A stretch of 12,441 bases of DNA from Clostridiales bacterium (GTDB lineage Bacteria > Bacillota > Clostridia > Oscillospirales > Butyricicoccaceae), in the NCBI GenBank assembly GCA_019420045.1, contig JAHZHY010000245.1, forward strand, positions 1-12,441. The letters are read 5' to 3'. The notes under the pieces were generated by a model. It had not been told where the DNA came from. It saw only the letters and a program-made list of their open reading frames with translations, and did not search any database. The position numbers were made by a program, and so were the translations under genes. Positions 6,588 to 12,441 of this stretch are shown here, in pieces. Within the stretch, counting starts at the first letter, position 1. Each line of letters begins with the position of its first letter.

Positions 6588-8120
6588 TTATTTTTTCCAG
6601 CTGATATTTTCGATGCGCAAATCACCGGCATCGTTGATCGTGACCCCTTCCAGATCTGCGTTAAAGGCCCGCAGACTGATAGTCTGATACAACGGCGCCT
6701 GGGAGCAGATCTGATTGAGCATAGCAGCACACTGGGTGGTCAGAGCTTCCCGCTCCTCCTTATCAATGGTCTTACTGGCCTGATCGATCAAGGCGTCAAT
6801 CTCCGGATTATTCAGCCGGGACTTATTGGAAGCATTGATGGATTTGCTATGGAACACACCGTTAAAATAGGAAATGGTATCGCTCATGCCATAACCGCCG
6901 ATGGCTGCCACAAAATCTCCCTCCGCTGTGGCGCTGAGATAGGTGGCCAAATCCATGGATTCCAAGGTGCATTCAATGCCGATTTCCTTCAAATTGGCCT
7001 GCACCACTTCACCGGCCCGCTTTTTGGTATCGTCAGAGCAAATAATGGAGAATTTGATCTCCGCCGGGTCCACTCCGGATTTTTCCAACCACTCTTTGGC
7101 TTTTTCCACATCATACTGGTCTGCATTTTCTTCTGTCACACCAGGGATATTGGTGGGCATCTGAGCCAAGGCCGGCTCACCCAATCCATTCAGAGCTACC
7201 GTGACCACGCTCTCCTTATCAATGGCACAGTTGATCGCATGGCGGATATTCTCGTTATCCATAAACTGCTTTTCATTGTTAAGCATGACCCATGTTACGC
7301 TGGTGGGCTTATATTGAATGGTGGCCAGCTTGTCATTTTCCTGGATGCGTTCTACATCCATCGCTTCCACCTCAATCACCAGATCTACTTCCCCAGCCTC
7401 CAGCGCAATGGTACGGGAAGAACCTTCTGGAATGATCTTCCAGATTACATGCTTAATGGAAGGTTCGCCCAGATAGTAGTCTTCAAAGGCTTCAAACTCC
7501 ACCTGATCACCGCGGGTCCAGCTGACAAACTTATAAGGGCCTGTGCCAATGGGCTGAGTATTAAAATCATGGCCTTCGTCAATCAGCTTTTTGGGGACAA
7601 TGGCATTACCGTGTTGTGTCAGATTGAACAGCAACACCGGAGAGGGAGCGGGGGTGGTGATGCGTACGGTGTAATCATCCACCACTTCCACCGACTGAAT
7701 ATTATCGTTATACAGGGAAACCTCGGTAAAGCCCTTGGCCCATTCCAGCGATGCTTTGACATCTTCTGCTTTCATAGAAGTGCCATCGTGGAATTTCACA
7801 TCCTGACGCAGCTTAAACTCCCATTCCGTATCGCTGATTGCTTCATAGCTTTCTGCCAGATCAGGCACTGGATTCAGATTCTCATCCAGACGCATGAGAC
7901 AAGTGAAGTTCATCAAGTTCATATAATAACCCGCAGTGGCATTCTGCTCCACTGGGCTGAGAGTGGGAGTTTCTGCCATGGTGGCTACCACCAGAGTGTC
8001 CTTGGTTCCGCTGGATTTTTTCCCTTTGGAATCCCCATCTTTGCCGCATCCGGCCACCAGGCCCAGACACAACATTCCAGCCATCAAAAGTGCTGTCAAT
8101 CGCTTTGTCGGCTTTTTCAC
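6588..8120 (-). CDS. ABC transporter solute-binding lipoprotein, family 5 (peptide/nickel type)
   Basis: A 510-residue extracellular binding protein. It has a lipoprotein signal, KKPTKRLTALLMAGMLCLG then LVAGC, with lipidated Cys25, followed by a Gly/Ser/Lys linker. Family-5 features include LAESYEAISDTEWEFKLRQDVKFHDG (about 89-114), APSPVLLFNL, QPIGTGPYKFVSW and NENIRHAINCAID. The family binds oligopeptides, dipeptides, nickel chelates or opines; I cannot choose among these. The start is GTG at 8120, with AGGAGG ahead by 9 bases. No permease or ATPase gene accompanies it, so it is an orphan that must use a transporter encoded elsewhere, or act as a receptor. Its bases look more AT-rich than the flanking genes, which may indicate transfer. 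Confidence 0.93.
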   Translation of the reverse strand: MKKPTKRLTALLMAGMLCLGLVAGCGKDGDSKGKKSSGTKDTLVVATMAETPTLSPVEQNATAGYYMNLMNFTCLMRLDENLNPVPDLAESYEAISDTEWEFKLRQDVKFHDGTSMKAEDVKASLEWAKGFTEVSLYNDNIQSVEVVDDYTVRITTPAPSPVLLFNLTQHGNAIVPKKLIDEGHDFNTQPIGTGPYKFVSWTRGDQVEFEAFEDYYLGEPSIKHVIWKIIPEGSSRTIALEAGEVDLVIEVEAMDVERIQENDKLATIQYKPTSVTWVMLNNEKQFMDNENIRHAINCAIDKESVVTVALNGLGEPALAQMPTNIPGVTEENADQYDVEKAKEWLEKSGVDPAEIKFSIICSDDTKKRAGEVVQANLKEIGIECTLESMDLATYLSATAEGDFVAAIGGYGMSDTISYFNGVFHSKSINASNKSRLNNPEIDALIDQASKTIDKEEREALTTQCAAMLNQICSQAPLYQTISLRAFNADLEGVTINDAGDLRIENISWKK

Positions 8121-8317
8121 AATTCTTCTCCTCCTGTCTCAATAGAATGACTTCATTATATTCCTCCAATTTTTCCTTGCCAATAGCGTCAGCAAGAATG
8201 TGCAGCCTAGGAATTGGGGAGATCCAGAGAACAATTGGATTTTTCTCTGTAGCAAACACAACACTTCTATCATTGTTTTCCCCTGAAATACACCTTTTTT
8301 TAAAAAAGGATCAATTT

Positions 8318-8345
8318 TATTTATTCTGCTTATTTTTTTGGTCAA
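8318..8345 (-). promoter_or_regulatory. Candidate promoter of the solute-binding gene
   Basis: Leftward TTGACC (8340-8345), a 16-base A-rich spacer, and TAAATA (8318-8323). The -35 box is good and the -10 box fair. Because the surroundings are very AT-rich, chance matches are likely here. Confidence 0.45.
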
Positions 8346-8403
8346 ACTACCTTTTCCCCATTGTTGTTTCATTTTGTGTTATCAAGATATAACCATTATT
8401 TAA

Positions 8404-8443
8404 AAGATAAAGCCCAGGAAACATGTTTCCTGGGCTTTATCTT
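8404..8443 (-). terminator. Perfect 40-bp palindrome, probable terminator of the ROK gene
   Basis: Two 20-base halves (8404-8423 and 8424-8443) are exact reverse complements with no spacer, giving a hairpin of up to 18 bp. On the minus strand it starts 76 bases after the ROK stop and is followed by CTTTTAAAT, a weak T-tract; on the plus strand no T-run follows. A terminator is the simplest reading. The segment 8438-8446 can instead pair with ATCAAGATA at 8381-8389, so a competing fold exists. Confidence 0.65.
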
Positions 8444-8519
8444 GATCGCGATAATCTAATTATTTTATTTTTCCCTCTTCATTTTTTCTTTTATTCTTTT
8501 CAGTTCTCATATCTGTTGT

Positions 8520-9635
8520 CTACAATTTGCTATGAACACTTCCCTGGAAGGCAGCTCCCATGGCCGCGGCCCAGGGGCCCAGACTCCCCAATTCCACCCG
8601 GGTAGGAATAGGGGTCAGCACACCCACTACCGCCCGGATATCCGGCAGTACCGGCTTCATATACTGAGCCACGATGCCGCCGATGACCACCACCTCCGGG
8701 TTGAGCATGCTGGCAATGTTGGCAATCACCCGGGCCAGATCCCGAATAAAATAGGTCACCGCTCCCCGTGCTGGCTCCTTCCCCTGCACATAGGCCTGGA
8801 ACATCTGCTCCAGATTCAATCCACAGCTGGTGAGAGTGCTCCAGATTTTCCGTTCCATCACCCCCGGCTCACCCAGCACATTCCGGTTGCTCATCTCCTG
8901 ATCGATCTCCCCCAGCAGATAGCCGATCTCTCCGGCCCGGCAGGCTGCACCATAAATCAGCTCGCCATCGCAAATAATGGCGCTGCCTACACCCTGACCA
9001 ATGGCGATGTAGCAAAGATCATCTGCCCGGGCGCCGGTACCCTTCCAGCGCTCTCCCAATGCGGCACAGTTGGCCTCGTTGTTGATCTCCACCGGAAAGG
9101 ACACCAGCCGTCCCATCTCCTCTGCCAAAGGATAGTCCTGCCACCCCAGGCTGTTGGCCCGGATGACTCTTCCCCGCCGGTCCACCGTTCCCGGCAGGCT
9201 GACGCCCAGGCCGATGGTTTTTTCCTGGGTCATCCCCGCCTTTTCCACGCACTTGCGGGCCAGGGCCGCTATGGATTCAGGAGAAGGGTCCATGGCGGTT
9301 TCCGCACGATAGAGGACCCGGCCATCCAGATCGGTGACCACGGCCAATGCGTGATCCGGGTGAATATCGATGCCCACGCCGCAGGCCGAAAGTGGATTGA
9401 AGCCCAGCATCTTGGAGGGGCGTCCGCTTCCCTTTTCCGGTCCTTTTTCCCCCAGGTCGATGACCATCCGGCTGCGCAGCAACTCGTCACAAATGGCGCT
9501 GACGGTGGTTTTGCTCAAAGAAAGCTCCCGGGCAATACGGGCACGGCTGATGGGCTGATGGCTTTTGATGGTCTCCAGCACCAGCTGTCGATTGATCTTT
9601 TTGATCATCTCCAGGCTGCCGGTTCTGCTTTTCAT
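8520..9635 (-). CDS. ROK-family transcriptional repressor
   Basis: A 371-residue protein with an N-terminal winged helix-turn-helix and a C-terminal ROK (sugar-kinase-like) domain. The DNA-recognition part is ISRARIARELSLSKTTVSAI (29-48), with a wing carrying GRPSK (71-75). ROK-domain features are GVGIDIHPDH (86-95), LGVSLPGTVD (143-152), INNEANCAALGE (184-195), GQGVGSAI (213-220) and AGEIGYLLGE (234-243). The Cys/His zinc cluster (CxCGxxGC) usual in this family, expected just after GEIG, is absent, so kinase activity is unlikely and effector binding may differ from NagC-type members. ATG at 9635 has AAAGGAG ahead by 8 bases; a longer frame upstream has no binding site. It is divergent from nicotinate phosphoribosyltransferase with overlapping promoters. 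Its ligand is unknown. Confidence 0.92.
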   Translation of the reverse strand: MKSRTGSLEMIKKINRQLVLETIKSHQPISRARIARELSLSKTTVSAICDELLRSRMVIDLGEKGPEKGSGRPSKMLGFNPLSACGVGIDIHPDHALAVVTDLDGRVLYRAETAMDPSPESIAALARKCVEKAGMTQEKTIGLGVSLPGTVDRRGRVIRANSLGWQDYPLAEEMGRLVSFPVEINNEANCAALGERWKGTGARADDLCYIAIGQGVGSAIICDGELIYGAACRAGEIGYLLGEIDQEMSNRNVLGEPGVMERKIWSTLTSCGLNLEQMFQAYVQGKEPARGAVTYFIRDLARVIANIASMLNPEVVVIGGIVAQYMKPVLPDIRAVVGVLTPIPTRVELGSLGPWAAAMGAAFQGSVHSKL

Positions 9636-9669
9636 AACGGTCTCTCCTTTATTTTGCTGAAAAAACGCC

Positions 9670-9694
9670 TGGGAGGCAGAAAATTGTCCTCCCA
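9670..9694 (-). promoter_or_regulatory. Inverted repeat in the ROK gene leader
   Basis: TGGGAGG (9670-9676) and CCTCCCA (9688-9694) are perfect 7-bp arms around 11 bases, located between the ROK promoter and its start codon. It could be a ROK operator (autoregulation) or an mRNA hairpin near the binding site. Role is inferred. Confidence 0.4.
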
Positions 9695-9708
9695 ACAGGG
9701 AATTTCGT

Positions 9709-9737
9709 TTGACACTGACCATCTTACCATATATCAT
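9709..9737 (+). promoter_or_regulatory. Promoter of nicotinate phosphoribosyltransferase
   Basis: A perfect TTGACA (9709-9714), a 17-base spacer, and TATCAT (9732-9737). The start would be near 9744, leaving a leader of about 58 bases. It overlaps the divergent ROK promoter. Confidence 0.75.
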
Positions 9738-9750
9738 GTAGATAGGGCAA
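9721..9750 (-). promoter_or_regulatory. Promoter of the ROK repressor gene
   Basis: Leftward TTGCCC (9745-9750), an 18-base spacer, and TAAGAT (9721-9726). Its -10 box lies inside the spacer of the opposite promoter, so both cannot be occupied by polymerase at once. Confidence 0.6.
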
Positions 9751-9801
9751 ATCTCTTTCCGGGAAAAAGCCCCAATTTTGAAAGAAACGCAGGTGGACAC
9801 C

Positions 9802-11241
9802 TTGAAACTAAACAAAAATCTCACCATGCTCACCGATTTTTACGAATTTACCATGGCCAATGGCTATTACAAAAAGGGCATGGGAGATACCATCGCCTAT
9901 TTTGATATGTTCTACCGGAATGTGCCTGACAATGCCGGCTATTCCATCATGGCCGGCGTGGAGCAGCTGGTGGACTATTTGAAAAACCTCCACTTTACCC
10001 AGGAGGATCTGGAATATCTTCACAGCAAAGGCTGCTTCTGCCCGGAATTTCTGGACTATCTGAAAAACTTCAAATTTGCCTGTGATGTATGGTGCATCGC
10101 CGAAGGCACTCCCATTTTCCCGGGCGAACCCATCGTCACCGTGCGTGGCCCGGTGGCCCAGGCCCAGTTTATCGAAACCATGGTGCTGCTCACCATCAAC
10201 CACCAGAGCCTGATCGCCACCAAAGCCAACCGGATGGTGCGGGCGGCTCAGGGGCGGACGGTGCTGGAATTCGGTTCCCGCCGTGCCCAGGGCGGCGATG
10301 GCGCCGTTCTGGGCGCCAGAGCGGCCTACATCGGCGGCTGTGCCGGCACGGCCTGCGTCATGACCGACCGGGATTACGGCGTACCGGCGGCAGGCACCAT
10401 GGCCCATAGCTGGGTGCAGATGTTCCCCACGGAATACGACGCCTTCAAGGCCTATGCGGAGATCTATCCCCAGGACTGCACTCTGCTCATCGACACATAC
10501 AGCGTCATGAAATACGGCCTTCCCAATGCCATCCGCATCGCTAAGGAAGTGCTGGAGCCCCAGGGCTACCGGCTGAAAGGCGTGCGCATCGACAGCGGCG
10601 ACATCGCCTATGTGAGCAAGAAGATCCGGGCCAAGCTGGATGAGGAAGGGCTGACCGATTGCAAGATCGTGGTTTCCAACTCCATGGACGAAGTGCTCAT
10701 CCGGGACCTGATCATGCAGGGGGCCCAGATCGACACCTTCGGCATTGGCGAACGGCTGATTACTTCCCGCAGCGCACCTATTTTCGGCGGCGTTTACAAG
10801 CTCACTGCCATCGAGGACAAAGACGGACACATCATCCCCAAGATCAAGATCAGCGAGAATGTGGAAAAGATTACAACCCCTCATTTCAAGCAGATCTGGC
10901 GGTTTTATGACAAGGAGACCGGCCTGGCCTCTGCCGATGTGGTGGCCCTCCATGAGGAGGAAATGCCCCAGGGCGAGCCCTATACCATTTTCGACCCCAC
11001 TTACACCTGGAAGAAAAAGACTCTCACCGATTACACAGTGGTGCCCCTGCTGCAGCCTATTTTCCAAAAGGGCAAATGCGTCTATGAAAAACGGCCCATC
11101 CAGGAAATCCAGGCTTTCTGCCGTCAGCAGGTGGGAACGCTGTGGCCTGAGGTCAAGCGGTTCGAAAATCCCCATTCCTACATCGTGGATCTCTCCCCCA
11201 AACTGTGGAAGATCAAGCAGGATTTGCTGGAACAATATTAA
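9802..11241 (+). CDS. pncB: Nicotinate phosphoribosyltransferase
   Basis: A 479-residue cytoplasmic enzyme of NAD salvage that joins nicotinate and PRPP to nicotinate mononucleotide, coupled to ATP hydrolysis. Family features from the N-terminus are NLTMLTDFYEFTMANGYY (6-23), EGTPIFPGEPIV (101-112), LEFGSRRAQG (155-164), the GTMAHSW motif with His202 (198-204; the family has a phosphorylatable His in this area), DTYSV (231-235), GVRIDSGD, VSNSMDE and FGIGERLITS. Length fits the Gram-positive class. The start is the least certain point: TTG at 9802 is preferred because AGGTGG lies 5 bases ahead and the protein then begins like its relatives; TTG at 9778 would add eight residues with a poor binding site. 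It is a single-gene transcript, divergent from the ROK repressor. Confidence 0.94.
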   Translation: MKLNKNLTMLTDFYEFTMANGYYKKGMGDTIAYFDMFYRNVPDNAGYSIMAGVEQLVDYLKNLHFTQEDLEYLHSKGCFCPEFLDYLKNFKFACDVWCIAEGTPIFPGEPIVTVRGPVAQAQFIETMVLLTINHQSLIATKANRMVRAAQGRTVLEFGSRRAQGGDGAVLGARAAYIGGCAGTACVMTDRDYGVPAAGTMAHSWVQMFPTEYDAFKAYAEIYPQDCTLLIDTYSVMKYGLPNAIRIAKEVLEPQGYRLKGVRIDSGDIAYVSKKIRAKLDEEGLTDCKIVVSNSMDEVLIRDLIMQGAQIDTFGIGERLITSRSAPIFGGVYKLTAIEDKDGHIIPKIKISENVEKITTPHFKQIWRFYDKETGLASADVVALHEEEMPQGEPYTIFDPTYTWKKKTLTDYTVVPLLQPIFQKGKCVYEKRPIQEIQAFCRQQVGTLWPEVKRFENPHSYIVDLSPKLWKIKQDLLEQY

Positions 11242-11249
11242 ACCCTTCC

Positions 11250-11275
11250 AAAGCCGCCGGGAAACCGGCGGCTTT
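11250..11275 (+). terminator. Terminator after nicotinate phosphoribosyltransferase
   Basis: An 11-bp stem (11250-11260 with 11265-11275) capped by a GAAA tetraloop, 8 bases after the stop. The following tract is only TTTGTCACTTTG, so the T-run is weak but the stem is very stable. Confidence 0.78.
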
Positions 11276-11294
11276 GTCACTTTGTTACAAAACC

Positions 11295-11323
11295 TTGAAA
11301 AAATGGCAGGGTAATGTTATAAT
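11295..11323 (+). promoter_or_regulatory. Sigma-A promoter of the lipoprotein gene
   Basis: TTGAAA (11295-11300), a 17-base spacer, and a perfect TATAAT (11318-11323) with an extended TG at 11315-11316. It lies between the preceding terminator and the lipoprotein start. Confidence 0.82.
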
Positions 11324-11366
11324 TACATTACATATCGGAACCACCATGACCCAGGAGGGGATACCC

Positions 11367-12011
11367 ATGAATCACAAAAAATCCACCATACGCCTTTGCG
11401 CTTTGGGCCTTTCGGCTGTGATGCTGCTGGGGCTGTTCGGCTGCAATAAGCAGGAAGAGCCTTCCAAGGCGGAAGAAAAGGTGCAGCAGACGGAAAACAC
11501 CAAAGATACCCCGGACAACACAGAAAAGCAGGAAGAAACTCCCCTGCCCGATGTGACCCAGCCGCTGAGCGAAGAGGAATATCTGACCGTTTGCCAGCAC
11601 TATTATGACGAGCTGATGCTGGCCAGCAACGAGGCCTCCCTCAAGCTGGACGAAGCCATGAGTGCTTCTGCTGAGACTGAGGAAGAAAAGAAAGCCCAGC
11701 AGAACAAAATCGATGTGGCGATGGGTCTGATCAGCAATATGCGGCCCATGTACGAGCGTTTTGCCGAACTGCAGGCGCCGGAAAGTTATGCGGAAGCCCA
11801 TGAGCTGGTGAAAACCGGGGCCACGGCCTCCAGCGAAGTGCTGCGGCTGACGGTGGAAATCGCCGAGGCCGCCAAAAAGGAGAACGGTGCTGCGGAAGCT
11901 CTGGTGCTCCAGGCGGAGATGGAGGAATATACCTCCGATGCCCAGAATTTCTCCAAGGGTTTGGAGATGGTGCTGGGCGATGTGGTGGGCACCGGCACCA
12001 GCAACGACTAA
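11367..12011 (+). CDS. Lipoprotein of unknown function
   Basis: I do not recognise the family. The 214-residue product has a lipoprotein signal peptide: a basic start, then LCALGLSAVMLLGLFGC with the lipid-bearing Cys26. A charged, low-complexity linker (about 27-65, rich in Glu, Lys, Gln, Thr) follows. The rest (about 68-200) is Ala/Glu/Leu-rich and looks wholly alpha-helical, with heptad-like stretches such as ASLKLDEAMSASAETEEEKKAQQ, consistent with a small helical bundle outside the membrane. ATG at 11367 has AGGAGG at 11353-11358; a longer frame runs back into the preceding gene and is not real. It is monocistronic, with its own promoter (11295-11323) and terminator (12063-12092). Confidence 0.88.
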   Translation: MNHKKSTIRLCALGLSAVMLLGLFGCNKQEEPSKAEEKVQQTENTKDTPDNTEKQEETPLPDVTQPLSEEEYLTVCQHYYDELMLASNEASLKLDEAMSASAETEEEKKAQQNKIDVAMGLISNMRPMYERFAELQAPESYAEAHELVKTGATASSEVLRLTVEIAEAAKKENGAAEALVLQAEMEEYTSDAQNFSKGLEMVLGDVVGTGTSND

Positions 12012-12062
12012 GCGGTCCGGTGGCCGGACGGCCATACTTTCTTGGCCTGAGTGGACACAACC

Positions 12063-12092
12063 AATCCCCCCTTACAACAAGGGGGGATTTTT
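12063..12092 (+). terminator. Terminator of the lipoprotein gene
   Basis: An 11-bp stem (12063-12073 with 12079-12089) containing six G-C pairs, loop ACAAC, running into five T residues. It is a textbook intrinsic terminator. Confidence 0.93.
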
Positions 12093-12185
12093 CATTCTGG
12101 ACAGTGCACACAACCGGCCTGGGTGCTGTGATTGGGTGCAGGAGCACCGCATGGGTGCAGCGTCACGCTGCCCGGGCACATGCCC

Positions 12186-12215
12186 TTGACACAAAGGGAA
12201 ACTTCGCAGTATAAT
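12186..12215 (+). promoter_or_regulatory. Consensus sigma-A promoter of the small RNA
   Basis: A perfect TTGACA (12186-12191), an 18-base spacer, and a perfect TATAAT (12210-12215). Both boxes match consensus fully. No open reading frame with a ribosome binding site follows, so a non-coding product is expected. Confidence 0.85.
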
Positions 12216-12221
12216 AAAGAC

Positions 12222-12315
12222 AGAAAAGGGCGCTGCCGGTAAGTCGGTTAGTCCCCCTGTCAGTTACGAAGAAGTAACCGCGTCAGTTGGGCCTGGGGCG
12301 GTTACTTCTTTTTTT
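12222..12315 (+). ncRNA. Putative small RNA of about 94 nt
   Basis: Predicted from the promoter (start near 12222) and a terminator ending at 12315. No ATG/GTG/TTG frame of useful length with a binding site is seen. The RNA can form the 13-bp terminator stem (12269-12281 with 12298-12310) or, exclusively, a smaller hairpin GTTAC-GAAGAA-GTAAC (12263-12278). GTCAGTT occurs twice (12259-12265 and 12282-12288). The ending AAGAAGTAACCGC ... GCGGTTACTTCTT reminds me of the antitoxin/terminator region of holin-like type I toxin loci in Firmicutes, where AAGAAGTAA encodes the toxin's Lys-Lys-stop. No toxin gene is present here. That resemblance is from memory and untested. Confidence 0.62.
12269..12315 (+). 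terminator. Terminator of the small RNA
   Basis: A perfect 13-bp stem (12269-12281 with 12298-12310) and a 16-base loop, with seven T residues from 12309. The large loop is unusual for a plain terminator and leaves GGGCCTGGG free to pair with the upstream CCCCC (12253-12257). Confidence 0.85.
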
Positions 12316-12395
12316 GCAGCGTGACGCTGCACCCATACTGCGCTGCCGCGCTGAGCAACAGAACCAGGGCTGGTTGTGTGCAACCTGGCAAAGAA

Positions 12396-12441
12396 GCCTC
12401 CCTTGTGCAAAGGGAGGTGGCGGCGAATGCCGCCGGTGGGA
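12396..12441. repeat. Palindromic intergenic repeat, cut by window edge
   Basis: Two tandem hairpins: CCTCCCTT/AAGGGAGG (12397-12404 with 12410-12417) and GGCGGC/GCCGCC around GAAT (12419-12424 with 12429-12434), then the start of a further GGTGGGA. From memory, repeats of this GCCTCCCTT...AAGGGAGGTGGC form are common between genes in Ruminococcaceae. The copy number in this genome cannot be seen from the window. Confidence 0.6.

Larger units (their letters stand above)
8121..8519 (-). promoter_or_regulatory. AT-rich intergenic region and leader of the solute-binding gene
   Basis: No convincing gene lies in these 399 bases. From right to left they hold a T/A-rich tail behind the ROK gene, the 40-bp palindrome (8404-8443), a candidate promoter for the binding protein (8318-8345), and a leader of about 190 bases. 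In the leader, one frame on the minus strand (roughly 8301 to past 8120) stays open and reads like protein (for example IVLWISPIPRLHILADAIG). It has no good start and overlaps the binding-protein gene, so it may be a gene remnant or chance. Confidence 0.5.
12105..12382. repeat. 278-bp inverted-repeat element enclosing a small RNA
   Basis: Arms of equal length, 67 bases each (12105-12171 and 12316-12382), are inverted copies. The outer 11 bases (TGCACACAACC) and the inner 21 bases (12151-12171 with 12316-12336) are exact; the 35 bases between them match at about 20 positions. The inner unit is itself nearly palindromic (GCAGCGT/ACGCTGC). The 144-base core between the arms carries a promoter and a short RNA with a terminator. 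There is no transposase and no clear target-site duplication. It could be a MITE-like or REP-like mobile element, or a structured locus shaped by repeats. Confidence 0.7.

Noticed and set aside
6561..8150. 529-codon plus-strand frame
   Set aside because: It is the mirror of the solute-binding protein gene, which has a signal peptide, lipobox and family motifs.
9808..11280. 490-codon minus-strand frame
   Set aside because: It is antisense to nicotinate phosphoribosyltransferase and has no ribosome binding site or family features.
12302..12441. Minus-strand frame ending Lys-Lys-Lys-stop as a holin-like toxin gene
   Set aside because: No ATG or ribosome binding site, and the translation follows the repeat arms and not a membrane toxin pattern.
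12396..12441. Start of a CRISPR array
   Set aside because: Only one copy of the palindromic unit is visible, with no regular spacers and no cas genes.

Overview
The window looks like a chromosomal segment of a spore-forming, low-to-mid GC Clostridia bacterium, probably of the Oscillospiraceae/Ruminococcaceae kind. The evidence is purine-rich AGGAGG ribosome binding sites, frequent GTG/TTG starts, sigma-A type promoters, a CwlJ/SleB-type cortex hydrolase beside a GerQ-like coat protein, lipoproteins with Gram-positive style lipoboxes, and a GC-rich palindromic repeat of a type I associate with these genomes. This placement is an inference from gene content; no rRNA or other marker gene is present.

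Layout, left to right. (1) Positions 1-4100 hold a leftward set of four genes: archaeal/fungal-type aspartate-semialdehyde dehydrogenase (asd), an M20 metallopeptidase, an omega-amidase of the Nit2 type, and a VanW-family protein cut by the window edge. A good sigma-A promoter and a structured leader of about 112 nt precede asd. (2) Divergent from it, 4241-5635 is a rightward two-gene unit encoding the two halves of a ThrE-type threonine/serine exporter, closed by a strong terminator. Synthesis (Asd feeds threonine, methionine, lysine and diaminopimelate) and export of aspartate-family amino acids therefore sit back to back. (3) 5638-6579 is a rightward sporulation pair, a CwlJ-like hydrolase and a GerQ-like protein, with a candidate mother-cell (sigma-K-like) promoter. 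(4) 6588-8120 is a leftward, orphan family-5 solute-binding lipoprotein, by eye more AT-rich than its neighbours, sharing a bidirectional terminator with the gerQ-like gene. The 400 bp behind it are very AT-rich and contain a perfect 40-bp palindrome.

(5) 8520-11275 holds a ROK-family repressor (leftward) and nicotinate phosphoribosyltransferase (rightward). Their divergent promoters overlap, which suggests that the ROK protein controls NAD salvage as well as itself. (6) 11295-12092 is a monocistronic lipoprotein of unknown function with its own promoter and terminator.

(7) The most unusual part is the right end. A 278-bp element (12105-12382) has imperfect 67-bp inverted arms, perfect over the outer 11 and the inner 21 bp. 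Its 144-bp core carries a consensus sigma-A promoter and a short RNA of about 94 nt ending in a 13-bp terminator stem. No convincing protein is encoded there. It could be a mobile or MITE-like small-RNA cassette, possibly an orphan antitoxin-like RNA. It is followed by part of a second palindromic repeat at the window end.
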